From the NCBI GenBank assembly GCA_038258425.1, contig JBBSPV010000005.1:1-64000 (forward strand): a DNA stretch of 64,000 bases. The letters run 5' to 3'. This document shows positions 49,698 through 55,997 of this stretch, in pieces. The DNA is from DATLGB01 sp038258425. GTDB lineage: Bacteria; Actinomycetota; Thermoleophilia; Solirubrobacterales; Solirubrobacteraceae. The first letter of the stretch is position 1, and the number at the start of each line of letters is the position of its first letter. Below the pieces are notes generated by a model. It saw only the letters and a program-made list of their open reading frames with translations, was not told the DNA's origin and did not search any database. The translations under genes and the position numbers were made by a program.

Positions 49698-51466
49698 CGA
49701 CCGACGACGTTCTGCTCGGGCTTGGCCTGGTGGTCGTGCTCGCGGTCGGATCCCAGCTCTCCGCCGCGCGACTGCGGCTGCCGGCGATCGTCGTCCTGCT
49801 CCCGGTGGGCTTCCTCGCCGGGATCGCGACGCCCGACGTCCACCCCGACCGCCTCCTCGGTCAGCTCTACCAGCCGTTTGTCTCGCTCGCCGTCGGCGTG
49901 ATCCTGTTCGAGGCCGGGCTGCGGCTGTCGTTCTCCCAGCTCGCGGCCGGCAGCCACCGGCTCGTCGGCCGGCTCGTCCTCGTGGGCATCCTGGTCACGT
50001 GGGCCTGCGTGACGGTGGTGACCGGGCTGCTGTTCGACGGCCTCGGCCACGGCGTGCCGCTGCTCATCGGCGCGATCGTGACGGTCTCGGGCCCGACCGT
50101 GGTGCTGCCGCTGCTGGCCTTCGTGCGACCCCAGCGATCGCTGCGGTCGCTGCTGACGTGGGAGGGAGTGCTCGTCGACCCGCTCGGGGCGCTGCTCGGC
50201 GTGATCGTCTTCAACGCCGTCAGCGCCTCCGGCAGCGGCGCCGGGTGGCGACCGGGAGCCTTGCTCGGCAATCTCGCCGTCGGTGCGGCGATCGGGGCGG
50301 CGGGTGCGGCGCTGCTGTGGCTCGTGCTGCGCGAGGTCCAGCGGACGGCGCCGCGGCAGGCCGTCCCGGCCGTGCTCGCGCTCGTCTTCGCCGCACTCGT
50401 CGCGGCCGATCTGGTGCGCCAGGACAGCGGCTTCGTCGCGGTCACGGTCATGGGGGTCGTGCTCGCCAACCAGCGCACGGTCGACGTCTCGCTGACACTC
50501 GAGTTCCAGGGGACGCTGGTTCAGCTGCTGATCGGCGTGCTGTTCGTCCTGATCGCCGCCTCGGTCTCACCGTCCGACGTCTCGGCGGTGCTGCCAGGGG
50601 CACTGTTGCTCGTGACCGCGATGGCGCTCGTGGTGCGACCGCTGGCGGTCGGCCTGGCGACCTGGCGCACGGAGCTGGCGCTCAGCGAGCGCGCCTTTCT
50701 CGCGTGGATGGCCCCGCGCGGCATCGTCGCCGGAGCGACCGCGTCGGCGTTCGGCCTCTCGCTCGTGCAGCGGGGCGTCGCCGGCGCCGATCGGATCCTC
50801 CCGATCGTCTTCGTCGTGATCTTCGCCACCGTCGTCCTCTACGGGCTGACCGCCGCGCCGGTCGCCCGGCACCTCGGCGTCGCCGTCGCCGCGCGGCCGG
50901 TGGTGTTGATCGTCGGCGGCCGTCCGTGGGCGCCGGCGCTCGCGGGCGCGCTTCAACGAGCGGGCGTGGCGGTGCGACTGTGGATCGGCCGCGCGGACGA
51001 CCGCGAGGCGGCCCGTGCCGCCGGCCTCGAGGCCGAGCGTGGGGGGCTGCTCGACGCGCTCGACCGGGAGGTCGAGCTCGAGGACGTGACCGACGCGCTG
51101 GTGCTCACCGAGAGCGACGACCTCAACGCCGTGGTCGCCGCCCAGCTGCGGGTGGAGCTTGGTCACGCGCACGTCTTCCGAGCCGCGCCCGAGCCGGACG
51201 GCAGCCACCTGGCGGTGCCTCCGGGGGAGGCCGGGATCCTCGGTGACGATCACCTCACCTATGGCGCGGTCAGCCGCCGGCTCGCGGCCGACGGACGGCT
51301 GCACGAGGCGGTGGTCGACACGGGCGACGGGGTGGGCGCCGGCCCAGACGGGGCGGACGACGTCTTGCTGGCGGTCGTCACCACGGGGGGCGACCTGCGC
51401 GTCGCGACGCGGGGAGAGCCGCCAGCGGCGGCGGCAGGCGACACCATGATCGTGCTCTCCGGCTGA
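49694..51466 (+). CDS. CPA1-type cation/proton antiporter with cytoplasmic C-terminal domain
   Basis: 590 residues. Residues 1-400 form about twelve helices of an Na+/H+ exchanger domain (PF00999): LPAIVVLLPVGFLAGIATPD, LAVGVILFEAGLRLSFSQLA, IVTVSGPTVVLPLLAF, LLTWEGVLVDPLGALLGVIV and FLAWMAPRGIVAGATASAFG. The last roughly 190 residues are soluble and partly Rossmann-like (VVLIVGGRPWAPALAGALQR, DALVLTESDDLNAVVAAQLR), resembling a TrkA-N regulatory domain. Exchanges Na+ or K+ for H+; in this operon it could adjust pH or proton-motive force when non-pumping enzymes carry the electrons. Last gene of the operon. Confidence 0.9.
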   Translation: MTTDDVLLGLGLVVVLAVGSQLSAARLRLPAIVVLLPVGFLAGIATPDVHPDRLLGQLYQPFVSLAVGVILFEAGLRLSFSQLAAGSHRLVGRLVLVGILVTWACVTVVTGLLFDGLGHGVPLLIGAIVTVSGPTVVLPLLAFVRPQRSLRSLLTWEGVLVDPLGALLGVIVFNAVSASGSGAGWRPGALLGNLAVGAAIGAAGAALLWLVLREVQRTAPRQAVPAVLALVFAALVAADLVRQDSGFVAVTVMGVVLANQRTVDVSLTLEFQGTLVQLLIGVLFVLIAASVSPSDVSAVLPGALLLVTAMALVVRPLAVGLATWRTELALSERAFLAWMAPRGIVAGATASAFGLSLVQRGVAGADRILPIVFVVIFATVVLYGLTAAPVARHLGVAVAARPVVLIVGGRPWAPALAGALQRAGVAVRLWIGRADDREAARAAGLEAERGGLLDALDREVELEDVTDALVLTESDDLNAVVAAQLRVELGHAHVFRAAPEPDGSHLAVPPGEAGILGDDHLTYGAVSRRLAADGRLHEAVVDTGDGVGAGPDGADDVLLAVVTTGGDLRVATRGEPPAAAAGDTMIVLSG

Positions 51467-51501
51467 CGACCCCGCGGGCATCGGGCCATGGAGCTCGGGG
51501 C

Positions 51502-51517
51502 AGAGGTGGGGACCTCT
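51502..51517. terminator. Possible short hairpin between convergent genes
   Basis: AGAGGT and ACCTCT form a 6-bp stem with a GGGG loop, 36 bases after the antiporter stop in the 107-base convergent gap before arsC. Weak, but the only hairpin noticed there. Confidence 0.3.
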
Positions 51518-51573
51518 CGACCTGAGCAAGCTGGACGCGCTGTAGTCGTTCAGCGCTAGGCGGAGAGCATCGG

Positions 51574-51972
51574 TCAGTCGCGGGCGTCGAGATCGGCGAC
51601 GAGCGCCTGGACGCGGTCCGCGATGTCGTCGCGCGTCGCGCGGACCTCGTCGAGCGGCCGCCCCTTGGGGTCCGCGAGGTCCCAGTCGACGTAGCGCTTG
51701 CCGGGGATGTACGGGCAGGCGTCGCCGCAGCCCATGGTGACGACGACGTCGGCCTGCTCGGCGAGCTCACGGGTGAGCCTGCGCGGGACGCAGTCGCCGA
51801 GGTCGAGGCCGAGCTCGCGCATGACCTCGACGACCTCCGGGTGCACGTGCTCGGCCGGGGTGGTGCCGGCCGAGAGCGCTTCGTGGCGGCCGCCGGCCGC
51901 GCGCTCGAACAGGGCCGCGCTGATCTGGGAGCGGCCGGCGTTGTGCAGGCAGACGAACAGGGCGCGGCTCAC
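51574..51972 (-). CDS. arsC: Arsenate reductase, low-MW phosphatase-like (thioredoxin-coupled type)
   Basis: 132 residues. The P-loop is C-x5-R at Cys8 (VCLHNAGRSQISAALFE). The second and third redox Cys are Cys82 and Cys86 in MGCGDACPYIPG, and the catalytic Asp-Pro is in DWDLADPKG. This is the S. aureus/B. subtilis-type fold, which reduces arsenate to arsenite; actinobacterial members may use thioredoxin or mycothiol. GTG 51972 overlaps the aquaporin stop as GTGA, so arsenite would be made beside its exit channel. Confidence 0.93.
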   Translation of the reverse strand: MSRALFVCLHNAGRSQISAALFERAAGGRHEALSAGTTPAEHVHPEVVEVMRELGLDLGDCVPRRLTRELAEQADVVVTMGCGDACPYIPGKRYVDWDLADPKGRPLDEVRATRDDIADRVQALVADLDARD

Positions 51973-52712
51973 GCGGAACGGACCTCCGGGGGGACGACGA
52001 CCTCGGCCGCTTCGGCGGCCGTGAGGTCGGGGTAGAGCATGCGGATCAGCGCGATGGCGACGCCGCCGCCGGCGAGTTGTGCGAGGGCGAAGGCCGGGAT
52101 GGAGGCGGGGGCGATGCCCGCGAAGGTGTCGGAGAAGCCGCGTCCGACCGTGATCGCCGGGTTCGCGAAGCTCGTCGACGAGGTGAACCAGTAGGCGGCC
52201 CCGATGTAGGCGCCGACCGCCGCCGGCGCCGACGTGCCGCGACCTGTGCGCGCCAGCGCGAAGATCACGAGCAGCAACCCCACCGTCGCCACGACTTCGG
52301 CGAGGAGGTGCGCGGGACTGGCCCGATGCGTCTGCGACACGCTGACGGCGGCGAGGCCGAACATGCCGTTGGCGACGATCGCGCCGCTGATGCAGCCGGC
52401 GATCTGCGCCGGGATGTAGGCGACCGCGTCGCGCCAGGCGAGGCCGCCGAGGCGGGCGTCGACCAGCGAGACCACCGGGTTGAGGTGTCCGCCGGAGATC
52501 GGCCCGAACATCAGGATGATCGCGAACAACCCGGCGGCGGTCGCGGCGGCGTTCTCGAGCAGGGCGAGGCCGGTGTCGGTGGGCGACAGCCGGGCCGCGG
52601 CGATCCCCGAACCGATGACCACCGCGGCGAGGAACGCCGAGCCGAGGTACTCGGCGAGCACCCGGCGCCGCAGCGGCGCGCTCAGTGGCTGACGGACGAC
52701 GCGAGGCTCCAT
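51969..52712 (-). CDS. MIP/aquaporin-family channel, probable arsenite channel (AqpS-like)
   Basis: 247 residues, six membrane segments and two half-helices with NPV in GHLNPVVSLVD and NPA in FANPAITVGRG; the NPV/NPA pair replaces the double NPA of canonical aquaporins. In rhizobial ars operons, an aquaglyceroporin (AqpS) next to ArsC lets arsenite leave the cell; the same arrangement here supports that role. ATG 52712 is chosen as the MIP fold begins about 20 residues later, and longer forms would run into the divergent promoter. Confidence 0.85.
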   Translation of the reverse strand: MEPRVVRQPLSAPLRRRVLAEYLGSAFLAAVVIGSGIAAARLSPTDTGLALLENAAATAAGLFAIILMFGPISGGHLNPVVSLVDARLGGLAWRDAVAYIPAQIAGCISGAIVANGMFGLAAVSVSQTHRASPAHLLAEVVATVGLLLVIFALARTGRGTSAPAAVGAYIGAAYWFTSSTSFANPAITVGRGFSDTFAGIAPASIPAFALAQLAGGGVAIALIRMLYPDLTAAEAAEVVVPPEVRSA

Positions 52713-52734
52713 CCGGGAGCGGCAGCCTATTCCA

Positions 52735-52747
52735 TTGACAAACGTCA
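52735..52747. promoter_or_regulatory. arsR: arsR promoter -35 with overlapping operator
   Basis: TTGACA (52735-52740) is a consensus -35 for arsR-arsM; TAGTCG at 52758 sits at 17-bp spacing. The -35 is embedded in the inverted repeat TGAC-AAAC-GTCA (52736-52747), well placed for ArsR to block RNA polymerase. The divergent aquaporin-arsC promoter would share the region (TTGTCA on the minus strand). Confidence 0.55.
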
Positions 52748-52770
52748 GTCGAATCGGTAGTCGTATATCG

Positions 52771-53124
52771 ATGGCGGTCGATCTGGAGCTCGCACCGAAG
52801 ACCAAACGGGCGACAGGCGTGCGCTGCTGTGAGCCCGTGGTCTATCCCGACGTCGAGCGCGCGCAGGCCGCGCGTCTGGCCGAGGTGGCCAAGGCGCTGG
52901 GAGACCCGATCCGGTTGCAGCTCGTCGACGTGCTGCGCCGGCACGCCGGGAAGGTCTGCGTCTGCGAGCTGGTGCCGCTCTTCGACATCTCGCAACCCAC
53001 GCTGTCCCATCACCTCAAGCGGCTCCGCGACGCCGGCATCGTCGACGCCGAGCGCCAGGGACTGTGGGCCTACTACTACGTCCGCCCCGACGCGCTGACC
53101 GAGCTGACGGCATGGCTGAGCTGA
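52771..53124 (+). CDS. arsR: ArsR-family arsenic-responsive repressor
   Basis: 117 residues, ArsR/SmtB winged helix: LAEVAKALGDPIRLQLVDVL, CVCELVPLFDISQPTLSHHL and KRLRDAGIVDAERQGLWAYY. Cys63 and Cys65 of CVCEL form the classical ArsR metal pair; an additional Cys19-Cys20 in VRCCEPVVYP could supply a third thiolate, as in actinobacterial or CgArsR-like proteins. It should release DNA when arsenite binds. Overlaps arsM by 13 bases and faces aquaporin-arsC. Confidence 0.95.
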   Translation: MAVDLELAPKTKRATGVRCCEPVVYPDVERAQAARLAEVAKALGDPIRLQLVDVLRRHAGKVCVCELVPLFDISQPTLSHHLKRLRDAGIVDAERQGLWAYYYVRPDALTELTAWLS

Positions 53125-54275
53125 CCGACCCGAGCGCCTGCTGCACGGCGCAGGCGCAGAGCACCTGCTGCGAGCCGGACGCCAAGGCCGCCTGCTGTGG
53201 CACAGCCGCGGCGGGCGGGGGCTGCGGCTGCGCGGAGGGCCGGCCCGACGTCCGCGAGCTCGTGCGCGAGACGTACGCCGCGGCCGCGCGAGGGGCCGCG
53301 TCCGGCCTGGCGAGCTGCTGCCCACGTGAGGTCTCCGTGCACAGCGAGGCCGGCGAAGCGATCTTCGGCGCAGGCCTGTACGGCGAGGAGGGCGCCGCAG
53401 CCGGCTCCGCGCTGCGGGCGTCGCTGGGCTGCGGGGTGCCCACCGCGGTCGCCGACCTTCACGCCGGCGAGATCGTCCTCGACCTCGGGTCGGGCGCGGG
53501 CGGCGACGTCCTCATCAGCGCCGCCCGCGTCGGACCCGCCGGCCGCGCCATCGGGCTCGACATGACCGACGAGATGCTGGACCTCGCCCGCCGCAACGCC
53601 GCGGCCGCGGGCGCGGACAACGTCGAGTTCCTCAAGGGTCACATCGAGGCCATCCCGCTGGCGGCCGCCTGCGTCGACGTCGTCATCTCCAACTGCGTGA
53701 TCAACCTCTCCGGCGACAAGCCACAGGCCCTGCGCGAAGCCGGTCGCGTCCTCAGGCCCGGTGGTCGCCTGGCGGTCTCCGACGTCGTCGCCGATGCGGA
53801 CATGGACGGCGCCGTCCGCGCCGACATGGCCGCCTACACCGGGTGCATCGCCGGCGCCCTCACGCGGGAGGAGTTCCAGACCGCGTTGACCGCCGCCGGC
53901 CTCGTCGACGTCGAGATCACCGAGACGCATCGCGTCCACCCGGCCGCGGCCTCCGCCCTGATCCGCGCGCGCAAGCCGCTTCCCCTGCCCGGCGCGTGTT
54001 CGCTCGACGCCGACCGGGCGCGCGAACAGGGTCGGCGGTACCGCGAGATCGGCGTGGGCGCCCACGTCACCGAGCGGGCGCCGCGCCGGTTGCGCGTGAC
54101 GCTGGCACCCGATTGTGACGCCAGCCTCGTGGAGGCGACGCTCGCCGTCGAGCGCGAGTGCTGTCCCGTCTTCGACCTCCGCTGGGATCCCGCTGCACGG
54201 GTGCTGGAGCTCGCCGTGGCCGACGAGGAGCAGGCGCCGGCGCTCGACGCGATCGCTGGGGCGCTCGGCGTGTGA
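53112..54275 (+). CDS. arsM: Arsenite methyltransferase with Cys-rich N-tail and extra C-terminal domain
   Basis: 387 residues, longer than typical ArsM (about 280). Residues 10-40 carry Cys at 10, 11, 19, 20, 28, 29, 38 and 40, an almost regular 9-residue repeat of CC pairs. The catalytic core has SLGCGVPTAVADLHAGEI, SAM motif VLDLGSGAGGDVLISAARVG, ISNCVINLSGDKPQALREAG and YTGCIAGALTREEF, including the conserved As(III)-binding Cys in CVINLS and TGCIAG. Residues from about 320 on (RRLRVTLAPDCDASLVEATL, AVERECCPVFDLRW) form an added domain with a Glu-Cys-Cys-Pro motif. It methylates arsenite using SAM. Confidence 0.92.
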   Translation: MAELTDPSACCTAQAQSTCCEPDAKAACCGTAAAGGGCGCAEGRPDVRELVRETYAAAARGAASGLASCCPREVSVHSEAGEAIFGAGLYGEEGAAAGSALRASLGCGVPTAVADLHAGEIVLDLGSGAGGDVLISAARVGPAGRAIGLDMTDEMLDLARRNAAAAGADNVEFLKGHIEAIPLAAACVDVVISNCVINLSGDKPQALREAGRVLRPGGRLAVSDVVADADMDGAVRADMAAYTGCIAGALTREEFQTALTAAGLVDVEITETHRVHPAAASALIRARKPLPLPGACSLDADRAREQGRRYREIGVGAHVTERAPRRLRVTLAPDCDASLVEATLAVERECCPVFDLRWDPAARVLELAVADEEQAPALDAIAGALGV

Positions 54276-54401
54276 GACAGGGTGCGGCCGGCTCCACCCG
54301 GTTCGGCATGGGCGCGCCGCGACAATGGAAGCGGACCATGAGGACGGGCAGGCCGCCGGCGGTCGCCGCGCATGGATGGGCGGGTGGCGCGCGTGTCCCC
54401 C
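54276..54401. other. Gap with no recognised gene
   Basis: After the arsM stop there is no open frame with family character and no RNA gene. It may hold further decayed amine-oxidase sequence, but nothing alignable is seen. Confidence 0.5.
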
Positions 54402-54511
54402 GGACCCATCCACTGGCCTCAACCGAGGTTGCGCCGATGTGGTCGGGCGACATGGACGGCGCGGTACGGGCCGGCCACCAAGCGGCCAAGGCCGTGCGCC
54501 GCAGCCTCTAG
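54402..54511 (+). pseudogene. Decayed C-terminal fragment of a flavin amine oxidase
   Basis: GPIHW in one frame (54402-54416) continues, after a one-base slip, as STEVAPMWSGDMDGAVRAGH then QAAKAVRRSL and a stop at 54511. Together this reproduces the conserved C-terminal block of monoamine/polyamine oxidases, G-x-I-H-[WF]-A-[GS]-T-E ... W-S-G-x-M-x-G-A-V-x-[AS]-G. The roughly 400 residues expected upstream are missing, so only the tail survives. A non-functional relic; length and frameshift exclude an active enzyme. Confidence 0.6.
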
Positions 54512-54647
54512 ATCCGCGCCGACTCGCGGAACCCCCGTCTCGCATTCCGTAGGGCACACGGAGAGGGGCCGTGGCGCAGTCTCGCCATCGCCAGCCGCGT
54601 AGGCGTGTGATACCACGTGGTGATCATCGACGGCGCCGTCGCACCCC

Positions 54648-54919
54648 ATGACCTTCGCTCGACGATCAACGCTCCCAGTCCTGCTCGTGGCCGGCGTGCT
54701 CGACGCAGGGTGCGGGTCGAGCGACTCGGAGGCTTCAACCACCCCGGCGAGTACGAGTTCGAGCACGACGACGAGCGCAGCGATCTCTCAGGCAAGAAGG
54801 TCGTCCTCGTCTACTACGGCGGTGAGACGCTGACCGCGGCCGGGAAGGCCTGGCTCGAGCCATTCCAGGCGAAGACGGGCGCGCACGTCGCCACCGACAG
54901 TCGCCAGCCAAACGGATGA
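54648..54919 (+). pseudogene. Truncated, frameshifted solute-binding lipoprotein (PotD-like)
   Basis: ATG 54648 encodes a lipoprotein signal peptide (MTFARRSTLPVLLVAGVLDA then GCGSSDSEAS) with a Ser/Thr-rich linker. Near 54782 the similarity jumps to another frame: DLSGKKVVLVYYGGETLTAA, GKAWLEPFQAKTG and HVATDS, the start of a polyamine-type extracellular solute-binding protein. That frame stops at 54919 after about 45 residues of an expected 330. So there is a frameshift plus loss of the C-terminal part. Its neighbour is an amine oxidase relic, suggesting a former polyamine uptake/oxidation locus. Confidence 0.65.
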
Positions 54920-54960
54920 GCATCCCCATGCCGACGTTGTGCGCTGGGACGTCGTAGCGC

Positions 54961-55608
54961 ATGTGGGAGCTCGTGCCGCTGGCGCTCCTGTCCGCGGTGT
55001 ATCCGACTCTCGTTGCGGTCGTCGTGGTCGCGCTCACCGCACCGAAGCCGGCGCGCATGATGGCGTTCTTTCTTCTCGGAGGGTTGATCGCGAGCATCAG
55101 CGTCGGGCTCCTGATCGTCTTCGAGGTGCAGGGGACGAAGCTGGTATCCGGCTCGCACCCACCGGCCAACCCGATCGTCTACTTCGGGGCCGGCGCGATC
55201 GCGCTCGGGCTCGCGGTCCTCGTCAGGCGCCGCCCTCCCGCGCCACCGAAGGGCGACAGCAAGGCGTCGCGGCTCCTCAGCCACGCCCAGGGAGCCAGGG
55301 TCGCGTTCGGCGTCGGCCTGCTGCTCAACCTCCCGCCCGGCGCCTGGTACGTCGTCGCGCTCAAGGACATCTCCCAGTCGGGCAGTTCCGACAGCCAGGT
55401 CGTCCTCGTCGTGGTGGCGTTCTGCATCGTCCAATACGCCTTGATCGAACTTCCACTGCTCGGGTTCCTGTTCGCCCCCGCGCGTGCCGCCGATCTATCA
55501 CGCAGGTTCAGCGTCTGGCTCTCCGGCAACAGCCGCACGATCGCCGTCGCCATCCTCGTGGTCGGGGGCTGCTACATGGTCATTCGCGGGATCGCGACGC
55601 TCGCATAG
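54961..55608 (+). CDS. GAP-family (PF11139, Sap-like) membrane protein
   Basis: 215 residues with six hydrophobic segments. The pattern MWELVPLALLSAVYPTLVAV, MAFFLLGGLIASISVGLLIV, GARVAFGVGLLLNLPPGAWY and LIELPLLGFLFAPARAADLS is that of the GAP/Sap family (PF11139), a LysE-like transporter group including the mycobacterial sulfolipid/glycopeptidolipid-addressing proteins. Export of a lipid or small molecule is plausible but unproven. A frameshifted relative is at 60910-61595. ATG 54961 opens directly into the first helix. Confidence 0.83.
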   Translation: MWELVPLALLSAVYPTLVAVVVVALTAPKPARMMAFFLLGGLIASISVGLLIVFEVQGTKLVSGSHPPANPIVYFGAGAIALGLAVLVRRRPPAPPKGDSKASRLLSHAQGARVAFGVGLLLNLPPGAWYVVALKDISQSGSSDSQVVLVVVAFCIVQYALIELPLLGFLFAPARAADLSRRFSVWLSGNSRTIAVAILVVGGCYMVIRGIATLA

Positions 55609-55789
55609 CCTGACCCTGAACGGTGCGAGGCTGGGACACGCTCTTGGCGAACGCGGCCGAGATCCCAGCGCTTGGTCCACATCGTCACGACCGATGCATC
55701 CCGCCGCGCGGTGAGCGCCGCCGATGCGATGACCGGTCAGCGTGACGGCGAGGTCGCCGATCCACGGCCTGGCGCGGAACCTCGGCCGA
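55609..55789. other. Gap with no recognised gene
   Basis: No credible coding frame, hairpin or RNA gene is seen between the GAP-family gene and the tRNA-Ala 3' end. No copy of the tRNA 3' end that could be an attachment site was found. Confidence 0.5.
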
Positions 55790-55862
55790 TGGAGCTAGGG
55801 GGACTCGAACCCCCGACCTCCTGGGTGCGATCCAGGCGCTCTCCCAACTGAGCTATAGCCCC
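55790..55862 (-). tRNA. tRNA-Ala, anticodon CGC
   Basis: 73 bases fold as a complete cloverleaf. The acceptor GGGGCTA/TAGCTCC includes the G3-U70 wobble that identifies alanine tRNAs. D-stem GCTC/GAGC, anticodon stem CCTGG/CCAGG with loop ATCGCAC (anticodon CGC, codon GCG), and T-stem GGGGG/CCCCC with loop TTCGAGT. CCA is not encoded. Confidence 0.97.
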
Positions 55863-55997
55863 GAGGCGCGCTCGCGGCGACGGCGCGTGCGGGAAGTGTA
55901 GGGACCCCTGCAGGACTCACGCTCGCCCCACGCGGCGCCGATGGCAGCGTCGATGGCCCGCCAGCCTCCGGATACGCTGCCGTCCCGGCGCTCCACC

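Noticed and set aside
54612..54621. ACCACGTGGT palindrome upstream of the PotD-like pseudogene
   Set aside because: A 10-bp palindrome of this composition is expected by chance in GC-rich DNA and has no second copy nearby.
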